Below are positions 45,734-55,116 of a stretch of 64,000 nt of DNA, piece by piece. The translations under genes were made by a program, and so were the position numbers. The DNA is from Minicystis rosea. GTDB taxonomy: Bacteria > Myxococcota_A > Polyangia > Polyangiales > Polyangiaceae. The notes beneath the pieces were generated by a model, which saw nothing but the letters and a program-made list of their open reading frames with translations, did no database searches and was not told the origin of the DNA. Every line of letters begins with the position of its first letter. The first letter of the stretch is position 1. The stretch spans positions 9,780,377 through 9,844,376 of the forward strand of contig CP016211.1 of the NCBI GenBank assembly GCA_001931535.1, given 5' to 3'.

Positions 45734-47449
45734 ATGCTCCTCACGCGCTTCTGGTCCATCCTCCTCGCGCTCGCGCTCGGCTTCTCGGCGTTCACGCTCT
45801 CCGTCGCCGTGCAGATGTTCAACCGCGCCGGCTCGCGCGCCATGGCGGGCGCGCTCACCGCCGATTCGAGCGCGGTCGACTGGTACCTCCGCGACGACGC
45901 GCGCAAGCGGGCCGCGGCCATCATCCCCATCGCGCTGAGCCGCGAGATCGGCGAAGGCCTCGCCAAGGCCACGAGCGACGCCAAGGTCGATCGCGACACG
46001 CGGAGCAAGGTCAAGTCCGCGCTCACCAAGGTCGCCGGCGAGGTCCCGGCCGAGCTCAAGTTCGACGCGGTGTGGGCCGTCGACGCCAACGGTCGCGTGA
46101 TCGCGTCCGTCGGCTTCGATCACTCCGAGGACTGGGAGCTCGGCGGCTACTCCAGCGTCGCCGACGCCATCCACGGCTGGATCCGCGATGACGCGTGGGT
46201 CTGGCGCGGCCGCATCTACCGCGTGGTCACGCGCCCCGTGGAGCGCGAGGCGCAGGGCGAGCCGGTCGGCGCCATCGTCGGCGCCAAGATCGTCGACGAC
46301 ACGTTCGCCGGCGCGGTCACGAAGCGCACCGGCGCGGCGGTCGCGTTCTACGCCGACAACGCCCGCGTCGCTTCGGGCGCGCCCGAAGGCTTCGACAAGG
46401 CCAACCTCGACGAGATCACCGCCGACCTCCGCGCGCTCGACGCCGACAAGGACTACCAAGAGAAAGGCCGCAGCGAGGTCCGCGTCCTCCGCCAGCACCT
46501 CGGCGTCGTCTACGCGCGCCTCCCCGGTGAAGCGTGGGCGCTCGGCTCCGGCTACGCCGTCGGCCACCAGGCCGTGAGCGTCAGCTCGCCCTTCGATTTC
46601 CTCATCCAGGCCGACAACACCGACAAGGCCAAGGTGCCGACGCCCATCATCGCGGCGGTGCTCGTGCTGATGCTCGCGCTCGGCCTCGGGCTCTCGTACG
46701 TCGAGTACAACCGCCCGCTCGAGACCTTCCACAACGAAGCCATCCGCTTGGCGAAGGGCCAGATCGACGTGCTCGCGCCGAGCCGTTTCCGCGGCCGTTA
46801 CAAGAAGATCGCCGCCGACCTCAACGACGGCATGGAGAAGGTCGCGGCCAAGGGCGGTGCCCCGCGGCGCGCCGCCGATCTCGAGCAGGTGCTCGGCCCG
46901 ATCCCGTCGCAGCCGGCGATGAGCGCGTTCTCCGTGCCCGGCAGCGGCTCGGGTCCGACGCCGTCGGTCGAGTCGCCCTCGCGCTCGGGTCGCGTCCCCG
47001 GCGTGCCCGCGCCGCGCCTGCGCCAGAGCGGCGCGAGTCAGATCCCCGCTGTCACGCCGGACGCCGACGCCAGCGATCCGGGCGACATTCGCTCCTCGGC
47101 GCCGACGCCCGCGCCCGCCGGTCCCAAGCCTCCGCCCCCGCCCAAGCGTCCGCCGCCGACGCCGCAAGCTGCGGCCGCGCCGCCTGCAGCCGAGCCGGCC
47201 GCGAGCGCCGAGCCTGCGCCGGCCGAGGAGTTCGACGAGCTCGCCGATTGGCGCCGCGTGTACGAGGAGTTCCTCGGCCTGAAAAAGCAGTGCGGCGAGG
47301 ACACGTCGTCGCTGACGTTCGAGAAGTTCAAAGGCACCCTGCAGCGCAACAAGGACGCGCTCGTGCAGCGGCACAACTGCACGCGGGTGAAGTTCACGGT
47401 GTACGAGAAGGATGGCAAGGCGGCGCTCAAGGCGTCCCCGGTGAAGTGA
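45734..47449 (+). CDS. MXAN_5187-like membrane sensor protein
   Basis: 571 residues from ATG 45734, 4 bp after the previous stop. N-terminal TM (about 6-28), a roughly 270-residue periplasmic region of CACHE-like type, a second TM (about 298-320, IIAAVLVLMLALGLGLSY) and a HAMP-like segment (NRPLETFHNEAIRLAKGQID). A long Pro/Ala/Ser linker is followed by a conserved C-terminal block (DWRRVYEEFLGLKKQCGE…RHNCTRVKFTVYEKDGKAALKASPVK) typical of the myxobacterial MXAN_5187 family. It resembles a chemotaxis/sensor scaffold but has no methyl-accepting or kinase domain. The family name comes from similarity that I recall, not from a search. Confidence 0.8.
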   Translation: MLLTRFWSILLALALGFSAFTLSVAVQMFNRAGSRAMAGALTADSSAVDWYLRDDARKRAAAIIPIALSREIGEGLAKATSDAKVDRDTRSKVKSALTKVAGEVPAELKFDAVWAVDANGRVIASVGFDHSEDWELGGYSSVADAIHGWIRDDAWVWRGRIYRVVTRPVEREAQGEPVGAIVGAKIVDDTFAGAVTKRTGAAVAFYADNARVASGAPEGFDKANLDEITADLRALDADKDYQEKGRSEVRVLRQHLGVVYARLPGEAWALGSGYAVGHQAVSVSSPFDFLIQADNTDKAKVPTPIIAAVLVLMLALGLGLSYVEYNRPLETFHNEAIRLAKGQIDVLAPSRFRGRYKKIAADLNDGMEKVAAKGGAPRRAADLEQVLGPIPSQPAMSAFSVPGSGSGPTPSVESPSRSGRVPGVPAPRLRQSGASQIPAVTPDADASDPGDIRSSAPTPAPAGPKPPPPPKRPPPTPQAAAAPPAAEPAASAEPAPAEEFDELADWRRVYEEFLGLKKQCGEDTSSLTFEKFKGTLQRNKDALVQRHNCTRVKFTVYEKDGKAALKASPVK

Positions 47450-47483
47450 CGCCGCGAGGCGGAACGACGAGGCGAGGATCACG

Positions 47484-49205
47484 ATGAAACGACAGGTGTG
47501 GTCGAGGCTCGCAGCCGTGGGCGCGGGCGTTTCGTTGATGCTGACGGCTGCCGCTGCCGCGGCTTCCTCCGGAATCGAATCGCCCGAATCCGGCGTGGAG
47601 CTGATCGGGCGCGGTTCTGCGTGGCTCGCGCGCGCCGACACGCCGCTCGCGGCCTTCTACAACCCGGCGGCGATGGCGTGGCAGCCGACGGGCGTACACG
47701 TCGGCGCGCTGACGCTCTTCTCGAACAAGTGTTTCACGCGCACGACCGTCGATCCCGCGACCGGGAAAGAGGTCTCCGTGCCGCCCGATCAGGGTGTCCC
47801 CGGGCCGCTCCTTCCGGGCCAGGCGCAGCCGGGCGACGGCACCACGCTGCCCTCCGGCACGGTGTGCGGGAAGAACGCGTTCTTCCCGAACCCGCAGCTC
47901 GCGGCCACGTTCCGCCTCACGAACCAGGTGGCCATCGGTATCGCGGTGGTCGCGCCCCACTCGACCGGCAAGACCAATTGGGGTCAGTCGCTCGACTACA
48001 GCAAGACCTTCAACGGAACGAAGATCCCGTTCACCCAGCCGTCGCCGCAGCGCTACATGCTGGAGCACGCGGACGCGATCATCCTCAACCCGACGATCTC
48101 CGTCGCCTTCGCGCCCACCGACTACCTCTCGTTCGGCGTGGGCTTCGTCTGGGGCCTCGCCACAGCCGATTTCGTCAACTTCTCCGAAGCGGTCTCGGGC
48201 AAGCCGGCCGCGGGCGACTACGGCGATCACGCCCGCAACGACGTGCGCGCCGAGCTCAAGGCGAAGGATTTGTTCATCCCCGGCTTCGTGATCAGCGGCC
48301 TCTGGTCCGCGACGTCGAACCTCGATGTCTCCGCCTGGTTCAAGTGGCAGGACGCGGTGAAGGGCACGGGCGATCTCAGCCTCGAGTCCTTCTACTGGAA
48401 GACGAGCGGCGTGCGCGACACCAACGCCTGCGCCGATCGCGGGCTGCCGAAGGGCTGTAACCTCACCGAAGCGAAGGACGCGGGCACGTTCAAGCTCACC
48501 ATCCCCATGGAGGCGAAGCTCGGCATTCGCTACCACATGCCCCGCGCGGATCAGTCGAACAAGCCCGGCTGGGCCAACACCACGAACAACCCGGGCCGCC
48601 GCATCCGCGATCCGCTGAGCGAGGATTGGTTCGACATCGAGGCCGACTTCACCTGGGCCAACAACAGCGCCGTCCAAGATCTCGAGCTCACCTTCCGCCC
48701 CGGCATCCGCATCAACGACGGCACGCCCACCGGCGTCGGCGAGGTGCCGAAGAACGGCAACATCCCGCGCAAGTGGAGGGACGTGATCGGCATGCGCCTC
48801 GGTGGTGACGTGGTCGTCATCCCCAACCGCCTCACGCTCCGCACCGGCGGGTTCTACGAGCTCAAGGGCCAGGACGACGAGTACCTCAACATCGACTTCA
48901 GCCTTCCGTGGAAGGCGGGCGTCGGTGGCGGCGCCACGGTCCGCGTCGGTCCGGTCGACATCTCGGTCGGCTACCAGCACACCTTCTTCGGTACGCTCGA
49001 CAACCACGGCAAGGGCGCCGTCTACGCGCTCTCCGGCGATGCTAGCGGCACCCACTCCGCCAACGGCGGCACCCCGGTCTGCGGCACCGACGTGAACAAC
49101 CCGAAGATTGGTCCGGGCTGTTTCCGCAGCTGGCAGGCCGTCAACGGCGGCAGCCTTCGCCAGAGCATGAACGAGCTCGGTCTGTCGGCGACCGCGCGCT
49201 TCTGA
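47484..49205 (+). CDS. FadL/OmpP1/TodX-type outer-membrane transporter
   Basis: 573 residues, signal peptide ending near AAAAAASS. The mature N-terminus has the FadL hallmark SGVELIGRGSAWLARADTPLAAFYNPAAMA (positions about 33-65). Alternating beta strands follow and the chain ends in a Phe (LGLSATARF), as for beta-barrel outer-membrane proteins. It should admit hydrophobic compounds such as fatty acids. It starts 35 bp after the MXAN_5187-like gene, so the three genes form one operon. A strong hairpin overlaps its stop codon. Confidence 0.9.
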   Translation: MKRQVWSRLAAVGAGVSLMLTAAAAAASSGIESPESGVELIGRGSAWLARADTPLAAFYNPAAMAWQPTGVHVGALTLFSNKCFTRTTVDPATGKEVSVPPDQGVPGPLLPGQAQPGDGTTLPSGTVCGKNAFFPNPQLAATFRLTNQVAIGIAVVAPHSTGKTNWGQSLDYSKTFNGTKIPFTQPSPQRYMLEHADAIILNPTISVAFAPTDYLSFGVGFVWGLATADFVNFSEAVSGKPAAGDYGDHARNDVRAELKAKDLFIPGFVISGLWSATSNLDVSAWFKWQDAVKGTGDLSLESFYWKTSGVRDTNACADRGLPKGCNLTEAKDAGTFKLTIPMEAKLGIRYHMPRADQSNKPGWANTTNNPGRRIRDPLSEDWFDIEADFTWANNSAVQDLELTFRPGIRINDGTPTGVGEVPKNGNIPRKWRDVIGMRLGGDVVVIPNRLTLRTGGFYELKGQDDEYLNIDFSLPWKAGVGGGATVRVGPVDISVGYQHTFFGTLDNHGKGAVYALSGDASGTHSANGGTPVCGTDVNNPKIGPGCFRSWQAVNGGSLRQSMNELGLSATARF

Positions 49206-49240
49206 TCACGATGGGGCCGCTTGCGGCTCCATCGTGATCA
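49203..49240. terminator. 18-bp hairpin overlapping the FadL stop codon, dispersed family copy 3
   Basis: TGATCACGATGGGGCCGC and GCGGCTCCATCGTGATCA pair with one mismatch around a 2-nt loop. The TGA stop is inside the left arm. It shares the GATGGGGCCGC core with 3545-3562 and 22574-22591. Confidence 0.75.
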
Positions 49241-49413
49241 CGATGGGCTTGCCGGCCCTGATCGTTTTTCCCTCCTCCTGCACGGGCGCTCCGCCTCCGG
49301 CCGAGGCGGACGCCTGACGCCTCTTCACACGAGCCTGGGCTTCACCGCGCAGCGCCGCGCGGACGACGTCGGCGGTCGACGCCCGCCCGATCCATGCCTA
49401 TAAGAGCCCGAAC

Positions 49414-50373
49414 ATGAGCCAAACCCACGTCCGCAACGTCGTCATCATCGGCTCCGGCCCGGCCGGGCTGACCGCTTCCATCTATGCGGCGCGCGCCAAC
49501 CTCGCGCCTCTCTTGATCGAGGGCTTCAATGCGGGCGGCCTCATCCCCGGCGGCCAGCTCATGTTCACGAGCGACGTGGAAAACTACCCCGGCTTCCCCG
49601 AGAAGGTCACGGGTCAGGAGCTGATGGCGCGCTTCCGCGAGCAGGCGGAGCGGCAGGGCACCGAGATCGTCACCGCCGACGTGAGCCGGGTCGACTTCAA
49701 GAGGCGCCCCTTCGAGGTCTGGGTGGAGGACACGCTCTACCTGGCGAAGACCGTGATCATCGCCACCGGCGCGCGCGCCAACTACGTCGGTCTGCCCAGC
49801 GAGGAGGCCCTCAAGAACAAGGGCGTCAGCGCCTGCGCCGTGTGCGACGGCGCGCTCTTCCGCGGTGAGGACGTGGTCGTCGTCGGCGGCGGCGACACCG
49901 CGATGGAGGAGGCGACCTACCTCGCGGGCCTCACCCGCTCGGTCACGCTCGTGCATCGCCGCGACGAGTTCCGCGCCTCGAAGACGATGGTGAAGCGCGT
50001 GGTCGAGAACCCGCGCATCAAGATCCTCTACAGCCACGTCGTCGACGAGGTCCTCGATCCCAAGGAAGATCGCGTCACCGGCGTGGTGGTGAAGGACGTG
50101 AAGACCGGCGCGAAGAGCACGGTGCCCGCCGCAGCCATGTTCGTCGCCATCGGCCACACGCCGATGACGGAGCTCTTCGTCGGCCAGCTCGATCTGCACG
50201 CGAACGGCTACATCAAGACCGAGCCCGGCAGCACGCGCACCAACATCCCCGGCGTCTTCGCCGCGGGCGACGTGCAGGACTTCACCTATCGGCAAGCGGT
50301 CACCGCCGCCGGCACCGGCTGCATGGCTGCTCTCGACGCCGAGCGCTGGCTCTCGTCGGAGGGGACGCACTGA
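49414..50373 (+). CDS. trxB: Thioredoxin reductase
   Basis: 319 residues. FAD motif GSGPAGLTASIYAARANL (13-30), redox pair CAVC (C141, C144) in SACAVCDGALF, NADPH motif VVVGGGDTAMEEATYLA and the C-terminal FAD motif GVFAAGDVQDFTYRQAVTAAG. Reduces thioredoxin with NADPH; it could supply electrons to the glutathione-peroxidase-family enzyme at 22 kb. Its stop overlaps the start of the next gene by one base (TGATG). ATG 49414 is preferred. Confidence 0.95.
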   Translation: MSQTHVRNVVIIGSGPAGLTASIYAARANLAPLLIEGFNAGGLIPGGQLMFTSDVENYPGFPEKVTGQELMARFREQAERQGTEIVTADVSRVDFKRRPFEVWVEDTLYLAKTVIIATGARANYVGLPSEEALKNKGVSACAVCDGALFRGEDVVVVGGGDTAMEEATYLAGLTRSVTLVHRRDEFRASKTMVKRVVENPRIKILYSHVVDEVLDPKEDRVTGVVVKDVKTGAKSTVPAAAMFVAIGHTPMTELFVGQLDLHANGYIKTEPGSTRTNIPGVFAAGDVQDFTYRQAVTAAGTGCMAALDAERWLSSEGTH

Positions 50374-51467
50374 TGACCACGGGCGCCGCCGATCCGCGCG
50401 AAGAGCTGGCCGAGCTCGCAGCGGCGGTGCGCGCCTACGTCGAATGGCAAGCAGACACGGGCGCCGTCGGCCTCCCCACGGAAGAAGCCGCCGACGCCCT
50501 GCTCGCCGGCCTGAGCGCCGCGCCTCCTGCACGAAGCCCCGCGCCCCGCTCCGCCGCACACGCCGCAACCTTCGGACACGCGCCGCCCGCGCCGCCGGCC
50601 ATCGCGCCCGTTGCATCTCCAGCGCGCCCTCCCGTACCCGCAGCGCCCCCCATTGCAGCCGCGCCCGCAGCAATCGCTACGCATCCTGCACCCGTCGCAG
50701 CCGCACCCGCGCCCATCGCGCATCCTGTGCCCATCGCGCAACCTGCGTCTGCGCCGGCCTCGCCTGCTCCCACGCCGCCAGCGGCTCGCCCCTCGCCAGT
50801 GGCGCCGGCTCAACCTCCGGCAGCATCGGCGCGCGCGTCCTCGCCGCCGGTGACCGCGCGTTCGCCCGTGTCCTCGGAAGGCCCGCAGGACGAGCGACGC
50901 ACGCGGCTCGCGTTGCTGGCCGAAGAGGTGCGCTCCTGCACGCGATGCGCGCTGCACGAGAAGCGCACGCTCACGGTCTTCTCGCGTGGCAACCCGTTCG
51001 CCGAGCTCTGCTTCATCGGTGAAGGCCCGGGCGCGGACGAAGATCGATTGGGCGAGCCGTTCGTCGGCGCGGCCGGCCAGCTCCTCGATCGGATGATCGC
51101 CGCGATGGGCTACCACCGCGACGACGTCTACATCTGCAACATCGTGAAGTGCCGCCCGCCGAACAACCGCAAGCCGGAGCCGGCGGAGATGGCGTCCTGC
51201 GTGCCGTACCTCGTGCAGCAGGTGGGCCTCGTGCAGCCCAAGGTGATCGTGGCCCTCGGCGCGACCGCCGTGCAGGGCTTGATCGGCACGACGGAAGGCA
51301 TCACCCGCCTCCGCGGCAAGTGGAAGCTCTACAAGGGCTCGATCCCGATCATGCCCACCTTCCACCCCGCGTACCTCTTGCGCCAACCCGCAGCGAAACG
51401 TGAGGTGTGGTTGGATCTGCAAGAGGTCATGAAGCGCCTCGGCAAGGCTCCCTCCGGCCGATCGTGA
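50373..51467 (+). CDS. Family 4 uracil-DNA glycosylase with Pro/Ala-rich leader
   Basis: 364 residues from ATG 50373. Residues 30-165 are a low-complexity Ala/Pro tract. The catalytic domain (about 170-355) has the iron-sulfur Cys pair CTRC, motif A GEGPGADEDRLGEPFVGAAGQLL, the second Cys region NIVKCRPPNNRKPEPAEMASC and motif B HPAYLL, as in family 4 UDGs. It removes uracil from DNA. Standard family 4 enzymes are about 200 residues, so the leader is an addition. Translationally coupled with trxB and overlapping the DUF2085 gene by 4 bp. Confidence 0.92.
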   Translation: MTTGAADPREELAELAAAVRAYVEWQADTGAVGLPTEEAADALLAGLSAAPPARSPAPRSAAHAATFGHAPPAPPAIAPVASPARPPVPAAPPIAAAPAAIATHPAPVAAAPAPIAHPVPIAQPASAPASPAPTPPAARPSPVAPAQPPAASARASSPPVTARSPVSSEGPQDERRTRLALLAEEVRSCTRCALHEKRTLTVFSRGNPFAELCFIGEGPGADEDRLGEPFVGAAGQLLDRMIAAMGYHRDDVYICNIVKCRPPNNRKPEPAEMASCVPYLVQQVGLVQPKVIVALGATAVQGLIGTTEGITRLRGKWKLYKGSIPIMPTFHPAYLLRQPAAKREVWLDLQEVMKRLGKAPSGRS

Positions 51468-51922
51468 CGCCCGCCGGCGGGCGTGGGCTCCTCTCGAGCA
51501 CGCTCCGCGCAGGTGCGCTCGTCATGGGCCTCGCTCCGTGGCTCGTCCCGCTGCTCCGCGCCTACCTGCCGCTCGGCGCCGCCGGCGTCGCGCTCGACGC
51601 GGCCTTCGCGACGATGTGCCATCGCCTCCCCGATCGCTCGCTGGCCCTCGCCGGCGTGACGATGCCGCTGTGCAGCCGGTGCGCCGGGATCTTCACCGGC
51701 ATCGCCGCCGGCGCGCTCTCGACGTGGCCGCGGCTGTCGAGGCGCGGCTTCAAGCTCGCGCTCACCGCCGCCGGCCTCGTCATGCTCGCCGACGTGATCA
51801 CCCAGGACCTCGGGCTCCATCCCGTGTGGCACGCGACGCGTCTCGCGACCGGGTTCGTGTTCGGTCACCTGCTCGGCGTCGCGTGCCTCCGCGCGGCCGA
51901 CGCCGCCCGCGCGGAGCCCTGA
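51464..51922 (+). CDS. DUF2085 membrane protein
   Basis: 152 residues from GTG 51464, overlapping the UDG stop (GTGA). Three to four hydrophobic helices and the Cys pattern MCHRLPDRSLALAGVTMPLCSRCAGIFTG identify DUF2085. The conserved Cys residues may bind metal. Function unknown. Confidence 0.88.
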   Translation: MTPAGGRGLLSSTLRAGALVMGLAPWLVPLLRAYLPLGAAGVALDAAFATMCHRLPDRSLALAGVTMPLCSRCAGIFTGIAAGALSTWPRLSRRGFKLALTAAGLVMLADVITQDLGLHPVWHATRLATGFVFGHLLGVACLRAADAARAEP

Positions 51923-51931
51923 TCGCGTTGG

Positions 51932-53530
51932 CTACTTGTGCCCGCCCATGGCGCGGCACTCGTTCACCGGGCCCTTGGTCGCGTTGCGGACGCACTCGCT
52001 GTACGCCTCGATGCCGTCCTTCCACTTGCCCGACTCCTGCAGCGCCGAGCCGAGCAACAGGTACGGCATCGCCTGCGCGGGATCGGCTGCGATGGCCTCG
52101 CGCGCCTTCTCCATCGCCTCCTTGCGCCTCCCGCGATTGAGCAGCGACTCGCTCTCCTTCGTCAGCGCAACGGCATCTCCCGCAGGCTTGGGCGCCTCGT
52201 CCTTCTTCTCTTCGGCCTTCTTCTCGTCAGCCTTCTTCTCGTCGACCTTGGCGGGCTCCTCAGCCTTCTTCTCTTCGGCCTTCTTCTCGTCGACCTTGGC
52301 GGGCTCCTCAGCCTTCTTCTCTTCAGCTTTCTTCTCGTCGACCTTGGCCGGCTCGGTCTTCGGCGCCTCGATGGGCTTCGCGTCCGTCTTCGCCGGCTCG
52401 GCCGTCTTGCGCGAGTCGCGCTTCGGCTCGACCACGACCGGCGTCGACGACGTCGTCCGCTTCGACGCGGCCACCGTCTTGCCGACGACGGCGATCGAAA
52501 TCACGCCCGCGAACGCCACCACGCCAGCGACCAAGCGGCGCAGCCGCGCGCGCCGCGCCAGCGTCGACGGCGAGAGCACCACCTGCGGCGCCCCCTCTTC
52601 CGTCTCCTCGATGATCGGCGGCAGCGAGTCCTCGTCCTTGCGGAAGAACTCGGCCGACACGGAAGACTGATCGAGCTCGTCCTCGAACGTCGCCTGCCGT
52701 CGCGCCGCAGGCTCGTCTTCCTTCGCCTTGACCGCAGGCTTCTTCGCCGCCGCGGCGGGCTCGACCTTCGCAGGACCGCCCTTCTTCGCGGGCTCGTTCT
52801 TCTTGCCCTGGTCCGCCTTCGCCGCGAGCTTCTTCTGCTCCTCGGCCTTGGCCTTCGCGTCGGCATCCGCCTTCGCCTTGGCCTTCGCATCCGCTTCAGC
52901 CTTGGCCTTCGCATCCGCATCGGCCTTGGTCTTCGCAGCCTTGGCCTTCGCCTCCGCTTCAGCCTTGGCCTTCGCGTCGGCCTTCGCGTCGGCCTTGGCC
53001 TTTGCCTCGGCCTTGGCCCTGGCTTCCACCGCTTCACGCGCACGTGCCGCAGCCGCAGCCGCACGGGCCGCGGCCTCCTCGGCCTCACGCGCGGCAGCCT
53101 CTTCAGCCTCGCGTGCTGCGGCCTCCTCGGCCTCGCGCGCCGCGGCTTCTTCAGCCTCGCGTGCAGCGGCCTCCTCGGCCTCGCGCGCCGCAGCCTCTTC
53201 AGCTTCACGCGCCGCGGCTTCTTCGGCCGCGCGCGCGGCGGCTTCTGCAGCCTCGCGGGCACGAGCTTCGATCGCATCGGGGCGCAGCGTCGAGGCGCTC
53301 AGGGTCTCGTCCCTGAATGCCTCGGGAGACCCTTGCATCTCATCTTGGGCCTCGTCGCCGACGGAGCTGTCGCGATCGACGAAGTCGTCTGCCGCACCCG
53401 ACAGGGATGGCTCTCGTTGGGTCACGAGCTCGCGCGGATCGTCCGGCGAAGGGTGCGGCACGGAGTTTCGCGGCCGCAGGTTCCTCCCCTTGTTGGCTGC
53501 CCGCATCGAAGCGCGAAGTCGCTTGGACAT
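51932..53530 (-). CDS. Ala/Glu/Lys-rich low-complexity membrane protein with C-terminal TPR-like module
   Basis: 532 residues from ATG 53530 (ATG 53542 possible). Residues 90-170 consist of six tandem EEAAAREA units; 170-260 are Lys/Ala/Asp repeats (KAEAKAKADAK). A single TM helix (RRLVAGVVAFAGVISIAVVG, about 330-350) precedes three near-identical EPAKVDEKKAEEKKAE units and a C-terminal pair of TPR-like helices (LLNRGRRKEAMEKAREAIAADPAQAMPYLLLGSALQESGKWKDGIEAY, key residues only). The N-terminal half is cytoplasmic and the TPR periplasmic, or the reverse. The long helical repeats suggest a spacer or scaffold. Function unknown. Confidence 0.82.
   Translation of the reverse strand: MSKRLRASMRAANKGRNLRPRNSVPHPSPDDPRELVTQREPSLSGAADDFVDRDSSVGDEAQDEMQGSPEAFRDETLSASTLRPDAIEARAREAAEAAARAAEEAAAREAEEAAAREAEEAAAREAEEAAAREAEEAAAREAEEAAAREAEEAAARAAAAAARAREAVEARAKAEAKAKADAKADAKAKAEAEAKAKAAKTKADADAKAKAEADAKAKAKADADAKAKAEEQKKLAAKADQGKKNEPAKKGGPAKVEPAAAAKKPAVKAKEDEPAARRQATFEDELDQSSVSAEFFRKDEDSLPPIIEETEEGAPQVVLSPSTLARRARLRRLVAGVVAFAGVISIAVVGKTVAASKRTTSSTPVVVEPKRDSRKTAEPAKTDAKPIEAPKTEPAKVDEKKAEEKKAEEPAKVDEKKAEEKKAEEPAKVDEKKADEKKAEEKKDEAPKPAGDAVALTKESESLLNRGRRKEAMEKAREAIAADPAQAMPYLLLGSALQESGKWKDGIEAYSECVRNATKGPVNECRAMGGHK
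52198..52340 (-). repeat. In-gene repeats coding EPAKVDEKKAEEKKAE
   Basis: Three close tandem DNA copies of about 48 bp lie inside the preceding gene. High identity at DNA level suggests recent duplication. Confidence 0.75.
53085..53230 (-). repeat. In-gene 24-bp repeats coding EEAAAREA
   Basis: Six tandem copies with only silent or single-residue differences, coding an alpha-helical heptad-like repeat. Confidence 0.78.
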
Positions 53531-53542
53531 GACTCGAACCAT

Positions 53543-53934
53543 CCTCCGTGGGGCGTTACCCCTCTGACGTCAGGGCGCCCCTCGACCGGGCATATTCACG
53601 AACCGCGCCGATCCGACCAACCGACGGGCCCGGGATTCTAACACTGTAGCTGCCCATTTCCATGTGCCGGAGCGTGCCGTCGGGACGTCCAACCGACCGC
53701 TCGATCAGTGTTCAGCACGTGTCGCACGCTTCCGTCGACGATCCGTGCCCCCACACCTCCGCACCTCGGCACCCAGGACATGCGCATGGGACGTGGATGG
53801 TCCACGACGATGAATGGCTGCATCCGACGGCGACCATCACGAATTCGACAGCGCGACGAGGCGTGACATCGCTGGCGACGAGCCTCGCCGTCTGCTCTCC
53901 GACGCGGGCGGAGCTTGCGTGAACAGCGTGATCG
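53543..53934. other. 392-bp intergenic region, no supported gene
   Basis: Lies upstream of the Ala/Glu/Lys-rich gene and downstream of the lipoprotein gene, both on minus. The longest plus-strand frame (53662-53922) has no ribosome binding site, family or coding bias and is rejected. The promoter for the low-complexity gene is expected here. Confidence 0.5.
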
Positions 53935-54711
53935 CTAGTGCTTGCCCAACGTCACGGCGCGGCCGGCGACGGGCTCTTCGTGCAGCAGGACGAGCGTGTC
54001 GACGCGCTTCTTCTTGTCGGAGACGAGGATGGTCCCCGCGAGGTTGAAGACCGACTCCCAACCCACGCCGTCGTCGCCCTGGAAGAATGCGTATTGCGAA
54101 TCACAAGCGGCGAGATCCTTTTCGAGGGTCTCACCGGTGTGCGAGAAATCAGGCCCCGCAAGGCCCTTGCGCTGCCTTTTGCCGAGGCCGCCTTTGAGCG
54201 CCCACACCGCGGTGGAGAAGTCCTTGAGCACCGTCGCGACGATGCTGCACGCGGGCGGCGAGGCGATCTTCGCTTCGGGGATGACCGTGATCTCTTTCGG
54301 CAGATCGTTGCGCCCGTCGGTCTTGATCGTGACCTTGGGCGCGCCGGCGTCGCCGAAGGCCACGACGACGGCGGACACGTGCGACGCCTTCGCCTTGCGA
54401 TCCGCGCGGATGGTGACCGGCTTGCCGTTGACGGGCAGGTCCTTGACGATCTTGGCGATGCGCTCGGCGCTGTCGGCCTCGCCCATCTTCACGCGCGTCC
54501 CGCCGAGATAGGGGCCGTCGCTGTCGACGAGGATGTCCGGCATCGTGGTGGGCTTGGGACGCTCGGTCGCCGTGGGCGCCGCGCTCGCGCTCGCGGCCGA
54601 CGCCGCAGACGCGGACGCCGCGGCGCCGGTCTTGTGCGGATCGTCACACGCGGTGAGAGAGGTCGCGGCCAGAACCGCCGCACAGGCGAGGAGGAGAGAA
54701 GGGCGGGACAT
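53935..54711 (-). CDS. Lipoprotein with ExbD/TolR-like domain
   Basis: 258 residues from ATG 54711. The signal MSRPSLLLACAAVLAATSLTAC has its lipobox Cys at residue 22; an Ala/Ser linker follows. Residues 55-130 (PDILVDSDGPYLGGTRVKM … KPVTIRADRKAKASHVSAVVVAFGDAGAPKVTI) resemble the periplasmic domain of ExbD/TolR proteins. The remainder has two Cys-bearing helices. A role beside a proton-driven energy-transduction system is possible but unproven, since no ExbB/TonB genes are nearby. Confidence 0.72.
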   Translation of the reverse strand: MSRPSLLLACAAVLAATSLTACDDPHKTGAAASASAASAASASAAPTATERPKPTTMPDILVDSDGPYLGGTRVKMGEADSAERIAKIVKDLPVNGKPVTIRADRKAKASHVSAVVVAFGDAGAPKVTIKTDGRNDLPKEITVIPEAKIASPPACSIVATVLKDFSTAVWALKGGLGKRQRKGLAGPDFSHTGETLEKDLAACDSQYAFFQGDDGVGWESVFNLAGTILVSDKKKRVDTLVLLHEEPVAGRAVTLGKH

Positions 54712-55116
54712 GGCCGCGGAGCATAACCGAAACGGCCCGATGCCACGCCATCGGCGCGCACGACGATGCGAGGCCCACGAAAGCGAAGCCGGCGCCGTCG
54801 CGCGGGCCCGGTGACGACGAGCGCGGCCACGCACGAAGCGGAGCCGACGAGAGCGTGGTCCGCGCAGCCCGGCGGCGATGACGAGCGAGGCCACGCCCGT
54901 GCACGAAGCGGGGCCGGCGCAATCGCGTCACCCATCGATGACATGATTGCGGGACGAAGGTGACTGCGAGCCCGTGGCGAATGCGAGGCACGCGCCAGCG
55001 CAATCGCGTCACTCATCGATGACACGATTGCGGGACGAAGGTGAACGCGAGCCCGTGGGGAATGCGAGGCGCGCCGGCGTGGTCGCGATCGACCAGCGAT
55101 GCGCGAGGGACGAAGC
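54712..55116. other. 405-bp intergenic region with tandem repeats
   Basis: Gene-free except for the 81-bp repeats described separately. Many ACGAAGCGG and GCGAGGC words recur in the left half, a decayed extension of the same repeats. It may hold the promoter of the lipoprotein gene ending at 53935. Confidence 0.6.

Noticed and set aside
44798..47641. 947-residue minus-strand open frame
   Set aside because: Antisense to the cupredoxin-like and MXAN_5187-like genes; composition (Arg/Gly/His-rich) is typical of GC shadow frames.
53662..53922. 86-residue plus-strand frame
   Set aside because: No ribosome binding site, no family and atypical composition.
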